Assembly: GCA_045047105.1 (NCBI GenBank)
Contig: JASFYQ010000048.1
Coordinates: 1-47,841 of the forward strand
From: JADGAU01 sp045047105
GTDB lineage: Bacteria; Pseudomonadota; Gammaproteobacteria; GRL18
Reading direction: 5' to 3'
DNA: 47,841 nt
Positions within the stretch are counted from its first letter, which is position 1. Each line of letters opens with the position of its first letter. The notes under the pieces are model-generated. The model saw nothing but the letters and a program-made list of their open reading frames with translations. It had not been told where the DNA came from and made no database searches. Shown here piece after piece: positions 25,912 through 34,821 of the stretch. The position numbers and the translations under genes were made by a program.

Positions 25912-26340
25912 ATGAAAAGAAGTATGATATTAATGGTCACGGCATTTATGGCTATGGCTTTTTCTATAAGTGCTATTGCAAACGTTGAGTCTTTACGTGG
26001 AAATAGTGCTTTAGATGCAGATGCAAATAAAGTGATGAAACATAGAGTTGAAGTGACTCAGGGGGGGGTTAAACGTAATTTTAAAAAACAACCGCCTGTG
26101 ATCCCACATAAAACTGAAAAATATAGAATTTCATTAAGAAATAATGGCTGTTTAAAGTGCCATAGTGAAAAAGCCTATAAAAAGGAAAAAGCTCCTAGAA
26201 TAGGTGATAGTCACTATATTGATCGCGATGGAAAAGTATTAAAAACTATGTCAAGCCGACGTTATTTTTGTACTCAATGTCACGTAACTCAAGTTAAAGC
26301 TGATGAGTTAGTTGAGAATACCTACGAAAGCGGCAAGTAG
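25912..26340 (+). CDS. napB: Periplasmic nitrate reductase cytochrome subunit NapB
   Basis: A diheme c-type cytochrome that donates electrons to NapA. It has 142 residues from the ATG at 25912 (GGAG upstream); an in-frame TTG four codons earlier overlaps that site and is rejected. A Sec signal peptide runs to about residue 23 ('ILMVTAFMAMAFSISAIA'). Two heme-binding motifs are CLKCH and CTQCH. The 'PPVIPHKTEKYRIS' segment is typical of NapB. An attenuator-like hairpin follows before napC. Confidence 0.95.
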   Translation: MKRSMILMVTAFMAMAFSISAIANVESLRGNSALDADANKVMKHRVEVTQGGVKRNFKKQPPVIPHKTEKYRISLRNNGCLKCHSEKAYKKEKAPRIGDSHYIDRDGKVLKTMSSRRYFCTQCHVTQVKADELVENTYESGK

Positions 26341-26353
26341 GTTTTAATTTAAA

Positions 26354-26384
26354 GGTTCTATACTATTTTTGTATAGAGCCTTTT
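26354..26384 (+). terminator. Hairpin plus T-run between napB and napC
   Basis: GGTTCTATAC (26354-26363) pairs with GTATAGAGCC (26371-26380), one G-U pair, with a seven-base loop, followed by TTTT. It sits 14 bp after napB. As an intrinsic terminator it would partly uncouple napC from the upstream genes; it could instead stabilise the upstream mRNA. Confidence 0.65.
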
Positions 26385-26411
26385 CTGTTAATAAGAATAT
26401 AAGGATATAAT

Positions 26412-26984
26412 ATGTTTAAAAGTACTCTAGCAAAATGGGGAGCAGGGACCATTCTAAGTGTTGGTTTTGTTTCGGGTATCATTTTTTGGGGGGGATTTAA
26501 TACTACCCTGGCACTAACAAATACAGAAGAATTCTGTATTTCATGCCATGAAATGAATGACAATGTTTATCAGGAACTACAAGAAACCATTCACTATAGT
26601 AATAGAACTGGCGTTAGAGCAACTTGTCCTGATTGTCATGTTCCCAAAGAATGGATTTTTAAAATTAAAAGAAAAATTCAAGCATCTAATGAGGTTTACC
26701 ATAAGATTTTAGGGACTATTGATACGCCTGAAAAGTTTGAAGCTAAGCGCTTACAACTTGCTAAAAATGAGTGGGCCAGAATGAAGGCCAATGATTCCAG
26801 AGAGTGTCGCAATTGCCATGATTTTGATTCAATGGATTTTGACAAGCAAGAAAGCCGCAGTGCAGATCGTCACGATGAAGCGATTGAAAATAACTGGACA
26901 TGTATAGATTGTCACCGTGGTATTGCTCATCATTTACCAGAAGGTTATGATCCAGCAGATGATACCCCTTCGTTACCAGAATAA
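26412..26984 (+). CDS. napC: Tetraheme cytochrome c quinol dehydrogenase NapC
   Basis: A membrane-anchored NapC/NirT-family cytochrome that moves electrons from quinol to NapAB. It has 190 residues with one N-terminal anchor helix (about 8-30, 'GAGTILSVGFVSGIIFWGG'). Four CxxCH hemes: CISCH, CPDCH, CRNCH and CIDCH. The C-terminal 'CIDCHRGIAHHLP' is the family hallmark. Last gene of the operon; a strong terminator follows. Its start lies 28 bp beyond a hairpin after napB. Confidence 0.95.
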   Translation: MFKSTLAKWGAGTILSVGFVSGIIFWGGFNTTLALTNTEEFCISCHEMNDNVYQELQETIHYSNRTGVRATCPDCHVPKEWIFKIKRKIQASNEVYHKILGTIDTPEKFEAKRLQLAKNEWARMKANDSRECRNCHDFDSMDFDKQESRSADRHDEAIENNWTCIDCHRGIAHHLPEGYDPADDTPSLPE

Positions 26985-27036
26985 ATAGATTCTATGAAGC
27001 TTTGATTATTTATTGATTAAACTCATAATTTTATAA

Positions 27037-27070
27037 GCAAAAGGGCGAATTTATTCGCCCTTTTGCTTTA
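27037..27070. terminator. Strong terminator after napC
   Basis: GCAAAAGGGCGAA (27037-27049) and TTCGCCCTTTTGC (27054-27066) form a perfect 13-bp stem around a four-base loop, extendable by A-T pairs. The T-run lies within the right arm. It closes the nap operon 53 bp after the napC stop. Confidence 0.85.
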
Positions 27071-27112
27071 TAATACATCACAAAATACTTACGACTAATA
27101 TAAAGGTAATAT

Positions 27113-27679
27113 ATGAGCATCAAGTCTGATCAATGGATCACTAAAATGGCAAATGAAAATGATATGATCCAGCCATTTGAAGCGACTCAAATTAGAGAAA
27201 AAAATAGTGAAAAAATTATTTCTTATGGCACATCCAGTTATGGATATGATGTCCGCTGTTCTAATGAATTTAAAGTTTTTACCAATATTAACTCCGTTAT
27301 AGTGGATCCAAAAAACTTTGATCAGGGCAGTTTTGTTGACGTACAATCAGATGTTTGTATTATTCCTCCAAATTCATTTGCTCTTGCACGAACCGTTGAA
27401 TACTTTAGAATTCCAAGAGATGTATTAACTATTTGTTTGGGTAAGTCTACCTATGCTCGTTGTGGAATTATTGTTAATGTAACTCCTTTGGAGCCGGAGT
27501 GGGAAGGGCACGTAACTCTGGAATTTTCGAATACCACGCCGCTGCCTGCAAAAATATATGCCTATGAAGGTGTAGCACAAATGTTATTTTTTGAGTCCGA
27601 TGAAACCTGTCTTACCTCATATAAAGACAGAAATGGAAAATACCAGGGCCAGACTGGCGTGGTAACCCCTAGAGCATAA
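27113..27679 (+). CDS. dcd: dCTP deaminase
   Basis: Deaminates dCTP to dUTP, the main route to dTMP in gammaproteobacteria. The 188-residue length is normal. Visible family motifs are 'SYGTSSYGYDVRCSNEF', the trimer active-site segment 'LGKSTYARCGIIVNVTPLEPEWEGHVTLEFSNT' (with the catalytic Glu in LEPEWEGH) and 'YEGVAQMLFFE'. The closing 'YQGQTGVVTPR' lid is present. ycgL follows after 15 bp, so the two probably share a transcript. Confidence 0.96.
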   Translation: MSIKSDQWITKMANENDMIQPFEATQIREKNSEKIISYGTSSYGYDVRCSNEFKVFTNINSVIVDPKNFDQGSFVDVQSDVCIIPPNSFALARTVEYFRIPRDVLTICLGKSTYARCGIIVNVTPLEPEWEGHVTLEFSNTTPLPAKIYAYEGVAQMLFFESDETCLTSYKDRNGKYQGQTGVVTPRA

Positions 27680-27694
27680 TAGAGAGTATTAATA

Positions 27695-27952
27695 ATGATT
27701 TGTTCAATATACAAGAGTATAAAAAAACTGGGCAGTTATCTTTATCTTCCAAATAAAGATGATTTTTCTATGGTTCCTGAATCCTTACTTAATATTATGG
27801 GAAAGTTAGAGTTTGTTATGATACTTGATATAAAACCGTCAACTTCTCTGGCACAGGCAGATGTTAAAGAAGTGCTAAATGAATTGCAATCAAATGGTTT
27901 TTATTTACAGCTAGCGGATCCAAAATTTCCTTTTTATACACAAACTAAGTAA
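27695..27952 (+). CDS. ycgL: YcgL domain-containing protein
   Basis: An 85-residue cytosolic protein of the YcgL family ('CSIYKSIKKLGSYLYLPNKDDFSMVPESLL...LNELQSNGFYLQL'). E. coli YcgL has the same 'YRSSKRDQTYLYVEKKDDF' layout. The biochemical function is not established. It lies immediately after dcd. Confidence 0.88.
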   Translation: MICSIYKSIKKLGSYLYLPNKDDFSMVPESLLNIMGKLEFVMILDIKPSTSLAQADVKEVLNELQSNGFYLQLADPKFPFYTQTK

Positions 27953-28104
27953 TATCCGATTACTGCTTTATAGTTTATATTCTACAGAAATAAACTATGC
28001 TAAATTTGTATTAATTATTAAAGTTTTTACCCAATTATCCGATGATATAAGAAATGCCACATTTAATATGGAATGAGGTTAGTACATTGTTGGAGAAAAG
28101 TTGT

Positions 28105-28701
28105 ATGGTACGTTTAATTCTAGTAGTAATATTTGGCTTCATTTTATCATCCTGCTCATCACCATCAAAAACTGCGGATAGTGTAGCTGAACTCAGAATA
28201 AATTGTACCCTTGCAAATGATTCTAGCCTGCTGTGTAAACAAAAAAAAATTAATACCCTACAATATGTAGATGTTAAAATGCAGCAAAAATTTACTAATA
28301 AAACAATTGAAGCTGTGGGACATAGTACTCTGAGCGTATATAAAAATTATCCCGTCCCACAACAAAAATTATTAGCTATACGTGGTGCAAAGTTGGATGC
28401 ATTTAGAAACCTTGCTGAAGAAATTCATGGTGTGCGAATCAAGAGTAATACCACAGTAAAAGATATGGTTATTGAAAACGATAGTTATCGAGCCTATGTC
28501 CATGCTATGTTAAGAGGTGCACACTTGGTAACAATAACACCTAAAGCGGGTGGAATATATGAAGCCGAAGTTGCAATAACTATAGTTTCTCAAACTTCAC
28601 AATGTCTCTATTATCCAACAGATAGTTGTTTACATATATCTCCACAGTATAATTATACTCCCCTTTCAAATAGCATAACTCCAATGTACTCGGGATTTTA
28701 A
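28105..28701 (+). CDS. LPP20-family lipoprotein, copy 1
   Basis: A predicted outer-membrane or periplasmic lipoprotein of 198 residues. The ATG at 28105 is preferred over one 17 codons upstream: it has GGAG nearby and places a proper signal 'VRLILVVIFGFILSSC' with lipobox LSSC at the front. The conserved core (about 85-165) reads 'AVGHSTLSVYKNYP', 'QQKLLAIRGAKLDAFRNLAEE', 'GVRIKSNTTVKDMVIENDSY' and 'MLRGAHLVTITPK', the LPP20/FlgP-type fold. FlgP-like proteins help flagellar outer-membrane function, but no flagellar genes are nearby. A paralogue follows after 46 bp. Confidence 0.8.
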   Translation: MVRLILVVIFGFILSSCSSPSKTADSVAELRINCTLANDSSLLCKQKKINTLQYVDVKMQQKFTNKTIEAVGHSTLSVYKNYPVPQQKLLAIRGAKLDAFRNLAEEIHGVRIKSNTTVKDMVIENDSYRAYVHAMLRGAHLVTITPKAGGIYEAEVAITIVSQTSQCLYYPTDSCLHISPQYNYTPLSNSITPMYSGF

Positions 28702-28747
28702 TACAAATTTGTAATAGCAATATTGAAGATTAAGGGATTTCCATATT

Positions 28748-29353
28748 ATGAAATATATTATAATTTTTAGCTTGTTTAGTTTATTTCTTTCGGCATGTGC
28801 TCCTAGACCTTTGATTGTTATGCCAAGACCTGCTGATAAAATTATTTCAGCAATAGGATATAGCACGCTAAGCAGTTTTAAAAACTATCCGTTAGCACAA
28901 CAGAAATTATTAGCCATTCGAGGTGCAAAGCTGGATGCATACCGTAGTTTAGCAGAAGAGCTTGATGGAGTAAGAATTAAAAGTAATACTACAGTTAAAG
29001 ATATGGTAATTGAAAACGATAGTTATAGAGCCTATGTTAATACAGTTATACGTGGGGCGCATCTGGTTGCTATTACACCAAAAGCAGAGGGAGTATATGA
29101 AGCAGAAGTTAGCCTAACTATAACTCCAAAAATTACTGGCTGTCTCTATGTTCATACAACAGCTTGTTCAGATGGAATGTTAATAAAACCAATGCCATCA
29201 AATAAAAGCCAGTTTATACCAAATTATGCTGATGATAATAGTTTTAGTTTCCCTAAGAATTTTATAGCCCCTCTTACAGGAAGCTCATATGATTGTCAGA
29301 AGAACTGTCCATCAACTGGAGTTATAACTCCTAGTGTTTATTACGCCTATTAA
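28748..29353 (+). CDS. LPP20-family lipoprotein, copy 2
   Basis: A 201-residue paralogue of the preceding gene. The signal 'MKYIIIFSLFSLFLSAC' ends in lipobox LSAC. The core 'AIGYSTLSSFKNYPLAQQKL', 'AKLDAYRSLAEELDGVRIKS', 'TVKDMVIENDSYRAYV' is nearly identical in long runs to copy 1. It lacks the first gene's 40-residue Cys-containing insert before the core and has a longer, unrelated C-terminal tail (from about 135) with several cysteines and Asn/Ser/Pro. This indicates recent tandem duplication with divergence at the ends. Convergent with queG, six bases apart. Confidence 0.8.
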   Translation: MKYIIIFSLFSLFLSACAPRPLIVMPRPADKIISAIGYSTLSSFKNYPLAQQKLLAIRGAKLDAYRSLAEELDGVRIKSNTTVKDMVIENDSYRAYVNTVIRGAHLVAITPKAEGVYEAEVSLTITPKITGCLYVHTTACSDGMLIKPMPSNKSQFIPNYADDNSFSFPKNFIAPLTGSSYDCQKNCPSTGVITPSVYYAY

Positions 29354-29359
29354 TAGAGT

Positions 29360-30445
29360 TCATTTTTTCTGCCCTATGGCCCATTGGATATGCTCTATTA
29401 ATATAGCTTCACTTTCGTATAGTTTTAATGCTTTATTCATAGCTTCTACAATTTGAGTATCTTCCGTATCCTGCGCTAAATAATTTCCCAGTGCAATAGC
29501 TATATTACGTAACCAGCATAGGTGACCAATTCTGCGAATAGGACTGCCCTGAAAATTATCTAAAAACTTCTTTTTGCTCCAGCTGAACAGTTCTAATAAG
29601 GTAATTTTATCTAATTTATGGCGTGGATAAAAATCTACCTCATTGGTTAGTGAAGAGAATTTATTCCATGGGCAAACCAGTTGGCAGTCATCACAACCAT
29701 AAATGCGATTTCCCATAGCCTTGCGATATTCTATAGGAATTGTTGTTCTGTTTTCAATGGTTAAATAAGAGATGCATTTTCTTGCATCAACTACATAGGG
29801 TTTAACTATTGCCTGGGTAGGGCAGGCAATAATGCATTGCTCACAACTACCACAATGACCATTAATGGCAATGGATTGATCAATTGGTAAGGGTAAGTTA
29901 GTATAAATTTCTGCTAAAAAAAACCATGAACCTGCCTGGCTATTGATTAAATTGCTATGTTTTCCTATCCAGCCCAGCCCAGCTTTTTCAGCAATAGATT
30001 TCTCAAGAATTGGAGCACTGTCGGTAAATACGCGATATTGATAATCCTGATTATTATTAATGTTTTCATTAATTCTACTCACCAGTTTTTTTAATCGCTG
30101 ACGGATGAGTTTATGGTAGTCTCGTCCTAGTGCATAGCGAGAGATATAACCTGTATCAGCTTGTGATAATACTTGTTCGGCATGGGAAAAATCTTCTGGG
30201 TAATAGTTCATCCGTAATGAAATAATTCGTGCCGTGCCTGGTTCAAGTAGTTCGGGACGAGTACGCTTTAAACCATGACGGGACATATACTCCATATCAC
30301 CATGCATATTATTATCCAGCCAAATTTGGAATTTTTTTTCTGCCAGGTGTAGATTGGTATCAGTAATGGCCGCTTGTTGAAAGCCAAATTCATTGGCCCA
30401 TTGTTTAATTTGCTCTGCCAGTTTACTGAATGAGCTAGTTGGCAT
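29360..30445 (-). CDS. queG: Epoxyqueuosine reductase QueG
   Basis: The last step of queuosine tRNA modification: cobalamin-dependent reduction of epoxyqueuosine. 361 residues, near the usual 360-380. The N-terminal cobalamin-binding domain is about 1-170 ('MHGDMEYMSRHGLKRTRPELL'). Two [4Fe-4S] motifs are CGSCEQCIIACP and CDDCQLVCPWN. The C-terminal HEAT-like helices are short. It starts inside the end of mnmA (11-bp overlap), so two tRNA wobble-base modification enzymes are cotranscribed. It is a second B12-dependent enzyme in this window. Confidence 0.94.
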   Translation of the reverse strand: MPTSSFSKLAEQIKQWANEFGFQQAAITDTNLHLAEKKFQIWLDNNMHGDMEYMSRHGLKRTRPELLEPGTARIISLRMNYYPEDFSHAEQVLSQADTGYISRYALGRDYHKLIRQRLKKLVSRINENINNNQDYQYRVFTDSAPILEKSIAEKAGLGWIGKHSNLINSQAGSWFFLAEIYTNLPLPIDQSIAINGHCGSCEQCIIACPTQAIVKPYVVDARKCISYLTIENRTTIPIEYRKAMGNRIYGCDDCQLVCPWNKFSSLTNEVDFYPRHKLDKITLLELFSWSKKKFLDNFQGSPIRRIGHLCWLRNIAIALGNYLAQDTEDTQIVEAMNKALKLYESEAILIEHIQWAIGQKK

Positions 30446-31538
30446 GTTCTATAATTCCACCGCCCAGACAAATCATTTGCTGATAAAAAACAACAGATTG
30501 TCCGGGGGTAATGGCAAATTGAGATTGACTAAAACTAACCTGACAAATGCCATCTTCTATTGATTGAATAATGCATTGCTGATCTTGTTGGCGATATCGT
30601 GTTTTAGCTGTGCAGGTAAAAGGAGTTTTGGGAGCATTGCCACTCACCCAATGTAATTGGCTGGCTGATAAATGCTGCTGGTACAATAATGGATTATTTT
30701 TACCTTGAACAACAATTAATTGATTTTTTTCTAAGTTTTTTTCTGCTGCAAACCATGGCTCACCAGTGGAGTTTTTAGAACCACCAATACCTAAACCCTT
30801 GCGTTGCCCTAAGGTATGGTAGATTAACCCCTGGTGTTTACCAACAATTTCGCCCTTATCTGAAATAATATCTCCTGGTTTAGATTTAAGAAATCGACCT
30901 AAAAATTTATTAAAATTTCTTTCTCCTATAAAACAAATTCCAGTAGAATCTTTTTTATCATAAACATCCAGATGGTTTTGCTCTGCTAATTTTCTAACTT
31001 CTATTTTATCTAACTCTCCTAATGGAAATAAAACTTTAGCTAGCTGATCTTGTCCCAGAGTGTATAAAAAATAACTCTGATCTTTGCTTATATCTTTGCC
31101 TTTAAGTAAAAAATACTCTCCCTGTTGTTCATCAACCTGAGCATAATGCCCTGTAGCAATTTTATCTGCTCCAAATGCCCCGCCTTTATCTGATAATGCA
31201 AAATCTAAAAATACCTTAAATTTAATTTCTTTATTACATAAGATATCAGGATTGGGAGTATGACCCTGTTTATATGTGGCCAGAAAAAATTTAAATACCT
31301 TATCCCAATATTCTGCTGCAAAATTTACTGCTTTTAGAGGGAACTTTAATTTAGCTGCTACGGTTTGTGCATCGGCATAATCCTCTTCAGCAGGGCAATA
31401 ATTTGTTGCATCATCTTCATTCCAATTTTTCATAAAAATAGCAGATACATCATAGCCCTGTTGTTGTAATAACAGGGCAGTAACGGCTGAATCTACACCA
31501 CCAGAAAGACCTACGGTAACTTTTTTATCTTTGTTCAT
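30435..31538 (-). CDS. mnmA: tRNA 2-thiouridylase MnmA
   Basis: Thiolates U34 of tRNA Lys, Glu and Gln. 367 residues, normal length. The PP-loop ATP motif is 'GLSGGVDSAVTALLL'. The catalytic cysteines are in 'PNPDILCNKEIKF' and 'STGICFIGERNF'. The C-terminal beta-barrel has 'GLGIGGSKNSTGEPWFA' and 'GQSVVFY'. The ATG at 31538 starts the family N-terminus. queG overlaps its end; upstream lies a truncated rluE. Confidence 0.95.
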   Translation of the reverse strand: MNKDKKVTVGLSGGVDSAVTALLLQQQGYDVSAIFMKNWNEDDATNYCPAEEDYADAQTVAAKLKFPLKAVNFAAEYWDKVFKFFLATYKQGHTPNPDILCNKEIKFKVFLDFALSDKGGAFGADKIATGHYAQVDEQQGEYFLLKGKDISKDQSYFLYTLGQDQLAKVLFPLGELDKIEVRKLAEQNHLDVYDKKDSTGICFIGERNFNKFLGRFLKSKPGDIISDKGEIVGKHQGLIYHTLGQRKGLGIGGSKNSTGEPWFAAEKNLEKNQLIVVQGKNNPLLYQQHLSASQLHWVSGNAPKTPFTCTAKTRYRQQDQQCIIQSIEDGICQVSFSQSQFAITPGQSVVFYQQMICLGGGIIEHAN

Positions 31539-31561
31539 GTGCTTATTTTGTTTTATAAAAT

Positions 31562-31999
31562 TTAACTATTCAGGATTTTATATTGCCCTGGCTGGAACTT
31601 AGCTAATTTCCACTTGTCTATTTGAACTCTAATTAAACGTAAGGTTGGAAATCCTATCGCGGCAGTTATACGTCGAACCTGGCGGTTTTTCCCCTGGCTA
31701 ATAATTAACTCAATCCAGGAAGTTGGAATGTCTTTTCTAACTCGTATTGGAGGAATTCGGTCCGATAAGCCTGGAGCTGGAATAATTTTGGCTTTCGCAG
31801 GGCGGGTTAAACCGTCTTTTAATTTAATACCAAAAGTTAGAATATCAATAGCCTGTTGGTCGATTTCTCCATCAACCTGCAGCCAATAGATTTTTTCCTT
31901 GTGTTCATTTGGATGTGCTATCTGGTGTTGTTGTTTGCCATTACCCGTAAGTAACAATAAGCCCTCGCTATCTTTATCCAATCTTAATAAGAAATCCAT
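31562..31999 (-). pseudogene. rluE: Truncated 23S rRNA pseudouridine synthase RluE-like remnant
   Basis: The frame encodes 145 residues of the RluE/RsuA catalytic fold from 'RLDKDSEGLLLLTGNG' (with the catalytic Asp) to 'IPTSWIELIISQGKNRQVRR...GFPTLRLIRVQIDKWKL'. The normal N-terminal part is missing. In-frame codons 32029-32000, before the ATG, read IPVIQNKPCF, which recalls the family 'VILFNKPYDVL' start. Only seven residues then separate NKP from RLD, where RluE has about 29, so about 22 codons appear lost. A TAG at 32035-32033 closes the frame, and the ATG at 31999 has no Shine-Dalgarno. Probably inactive. Confidence 0.75.
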
Positions 32000-32249
32000 A
32001 AAACAGGGTTTATTTTGTATAACTGGAATTTTCTATTTTGACTATTTTACACTTCATTTTAGCTTTTTTCTTTAATCTATTTTTGGATAAATTTAACCTT
32101 TAAAATAAGGACGGTAATATTTAATTATTACTTTTTTCTGCACCTTTCCTTAGTGGATTATAATACATTTTTACTCATTTTCAAGTTCGAATATTGTATT
32201 ATGAGGTTGCTGAACAGTTACTATAATTCTTTGATTTTTATTTTTCATT

Positions 32250-32639
32250 TCACTGAAAGAGACTGTTAAGCCTTATTTTATTGGCTTTCATACGGTAACT
32301 GTGATTTATTACCCCGTTGGGGGACTTAAATCGAATTGCCCCTTGAACCACTGAGGTAAAAGAAGCACCTTCTATTTTTATCCAGTTATTAGCAATAAGC
32401 AAAATAAAAGTTAAAGCCAGAATCCCTAATAATCCAGTTAATACAAAATTAAAACCATCTAAAGAATCCAGTGAGGCGGTGGACAGTTTATATATTAAAA
32501 GAGATGGCATTAGTACATAATAGGTTAGCCTGTCAGCATTTGGCCAAAATCCTTCACTGGGAAATTTTATTTGCCTAAAAAAATATCCTATTAAAATCAG
32601 TGAAAATATAGGTATCAGCGCCGCTATTATATGTTCCAT
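32250..32639 (-). pseudogene. Truncated auxin-efflux-carrier (AEC) family permease
   Basis: Residues 1-105 match the start of an AEC/malonate-type permease, normally about 310 residues with ten helices: 'MEHIIAALIPIFSLILIGYF', 'TYYVLMPSLLIYKL', a third helix, and 'FTSVVQGAIRF', where the family continues with an Asn-Thr-Tyr helix. Instead the frame runs into 25 unrelated residues (KSPNGVINHSYRMKANK...) and stops. The break is near 32328, beside a GC-rich mini-hairpin (32312-32323, CCCCGTTGGGG). It starts 16 bp after the prlC stop, so it was once cotranscribed. No transport function is possible. Confidence 0.75.
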
Positions 32640-32655
32640 TTAATTATGCTCTGGC

Positions 32656-34710
32656 TTAGATTAAACCCCCTCTTTTTAATAATGGTTCGGTACTTGGCTG
32701 TTTACCACGAAAACGCTGATAGAGTTGCATAGGATCTTCTGAGCCACCTTTTTCTAATATATTTTCTTTAAAGCTTTGTGCTACTTCCGGGTTAAAAATA
32801 CCCTGCTGCTTAAAATATGCAAATGCATCTGCATCGAGTACTTCTGCCCATTTATAACTATAATAAGCCGATGAGTAGCCACCTGCGAAGATATGTCCAA
32901 ATGAGCAAGACGTATTACCCACTTCCTCTTTTGGATAAAAATCAAATTTTTGCATTTGTTTTTCTTCAAAAGCCTGTACATCTTTAATTTCATCAGGATT
33001 ACTCAGATGCCATTGCATATCTAAATTGGCCAGACTCATCTGCCTTAGTGTGCCAAGCCCTTCCAGAAATTGCTGGCTCTGTTTAATTTTATCCACCAGT
33101 TTCTGGGGAATTGTTTCACCGGTTTGATAATGTTTGGCAAAAAGATCCAGGCATTGTTTTTCCATAACCCAGTTTTCCATAATCTGAGAAGGAAGTTCTA
33201 CAAAATCCCAGAGTACATTAGTTCCAGCGACGGATCGATAAGTTGATTTGGCTAATAAACCATGTAATGCGTGACCAAATTCGTGAAAAAGTGTAAGCAC
33301 TTCATTTAAAGTGAGTAGTGATGGTTTAAGTGCAGTTGGTTTAGTAAAATTACATACAATAGAAACAAAGGGGCGTTTTAGCTCTGCAAATTGTAATCCC
33401 TGATTTCTAAAAGTGGTCATCCATGCACCGGGTCTTTTTTCGCTACGCGGGAAAAAATCTGCATAAAAAAGCCCCAGATAGTCACCATTTTTTTCTTCAA
33501 CCACAAAGGTTTTAACATCCTCATGGTATTTAGGGATATCCTCTTTTTGAATAAACTTTATGCCATATAATTTGCTGGCAATATTAAAAACACCTTCAAT
33601 TACATTCTCTAATTTAAAATATGGTCTTAAAGCTTCATCATCAAAATCTAATTCCTGTTTTTTTAAACGCTCGCTAATCATTGCTGTATCGTACTTTCTA
33701 AAATCATCTTCAGCAAAGATATCTTTATACATGGCCTGCAGCTTATTAAAATCTTGTTGGGCTTTTGTTAAGGACTTGTCCACCAGATCGTTTATAAAGT
33801 TTATTACGGTGTGTGGATTTTTTGCCATTCTTTTTTCTAGTACATAAGAAGGGTGGTCAGCAAAACCCAGTAGTTTGGCTCTCTGGTTACGATATTTAAG
33901 CGTATCAATAATATTTTTTCTATTATCAAATTCACCACTTACCGCTTTAGTTGAAGCAGCCTGCCACATTTTTTTTCTTAGTTTACGGTTTTGGCAATAT
34001 TGCATAAAGGGTAAATAACTGGGAAAATCTAAGGTGAAAGCCCATTGTTGTTGATCGCTTATGGTTTCATCTGTAGATTCTTTTTTTGCTTTGGCGGTTT
34101 CTTTTGCTGCTTCAATAACGCCTTCCGGCATACCTTTTAAGTCGTCTTTATTATTTATGTATAGAGTAAAGGCATTATTTGCTTTTCTTACATTTTCAGA
34201 GAAATTAAGATTTAATTTTGCTAATTGCTGGTCAATTTCACGCAGTTTAGTTTTATCATCTTCATTTAATAAGGCTCCATTTCGTGTAAAGTCCTGGTAT
34301 GCATTGTCTAATACGGTTTTTTGTTCGGGTGATAAATCCAGGCTGTCTTTTTTATTATAAACCGCTGCTATTTTGGCAAATAATTCGCTATCTAGACTAA
34401 CATCACTGGAATATTGAGTTAGTTTTTCATTAAACTCTTCGGCAATTGCAGATAATGCTTCGGTGCAGTGGGCGCTATAAAGTGAAAAGAATATTTCTGC
34501 AATTTGCTCTAGTCTGTCGGAAGACGTTTCTTTTGCAACTATAATACTTTCAAAGTTCGCTTCTTTTTCTGCTTTAATTTTTTCTATATTGCTATGCGCC
34601 AGCTGGATTGATTCAGTCAGAGCGGGAATAAAGTGTTGTTCCTTAATGGCGTTAAAATCTATGGCTTCATAAGCAAGCTTTGAGTTTTGTAATAATGGAT
34701 TTGTATGCAT
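32656..34710 (-). CDS. prlC: Oligopeptidase A (M3 metallopeptidase)
   Basis: A cytosolic zinc endopeptidase that degrades peptides, including cleaved signal peptides. 684 residues, matching PrlC/OpdA. The zinc motif is HEFGH (His476, Glu477, His480), with the third ligand Glu in the 'WDFVELPSQIMENW' helix. The long helical N-terminal half and 'RKYDTAMISERLKK...DFDDEALRPYFKLENV' are family features. A short leader separates it from the divergent-facing intergenic region at 34711. The next gene in its operon is the truncated carrier. Confidence 0.94.
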   Translation of the reverse strand: MHTNPLLQNSKLAYEAIDFNAIKEQHFIPALTESIQLAHSNIEKIKAEKEANFESIIVAKETSSDRLEQIAEIFFSLYSAHCTEALSAIAEEFNEKLTQYSSDVSLDSELFAKIAAVYNKKDSLDLSPEQKTVLDNAYQDFTRNGALLNEDDKTKLREIDQQLAKLNLNFSENVRKANNAFTLYINNKDDLKGMPEGVIEAAKETAKAKKESTDETISDQQQWAFTLDFPSYLPFMQYCQNRKLRKKMWQAASTKAVSGEFDNRKNIIDTLKYRNQRAKLLGFADHPSYVLEKRMAKNPHTVINFINDLVDKSLTKAQQDFNKLQAMYKDIFAEDDFRKYDTAMISERLKKQELDFDDEALRPYFKLENVIEGVFNIASKLYGIKFIQKEDIPKYHEDVKTFVVEEKNGDYLGLFYADFFPRSEKRPGAWMTTFRNQGLQFAELKRPFVSIVCNFTKPTALKPSLLTLNEVLTLFHEFGHALHGLLAKSTYRSVAGTNVLWDFVELPSQIMENWVMEKQCLDLFAKHYQTGETIPQKLVDKIKQSQQFLEGLGTLRQMSLANLDMQWHLSNPDEIKDVQAFEEKQMQKFDFYPKEEVGNTSCSFGHIFAGGYSSAYYSYKWAEVLDADAFAYFKQQGIFNPEVAQSFKENILEKGGSEDPMQLYQRFRGKQPSTEPLLKRGGLI

Positions 34711-34821
34711 GTTTTATAGTCTTTTAGTTTTGCGTGATTTTAGTTTTATATCGTTATTAAATTAATTTTTTAAAGTAACTTTTTAATAATTAGTAAGTCA
34801 AAATAATTGAGTAATTGCTTA

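Noticed and set aside
32781..34360. Antisense and frame-shifted frames inside prlC
   Set aside because: Low-complexity or hydrophobic translations with no start signals; overlapped by an intact, well-recognised gene.
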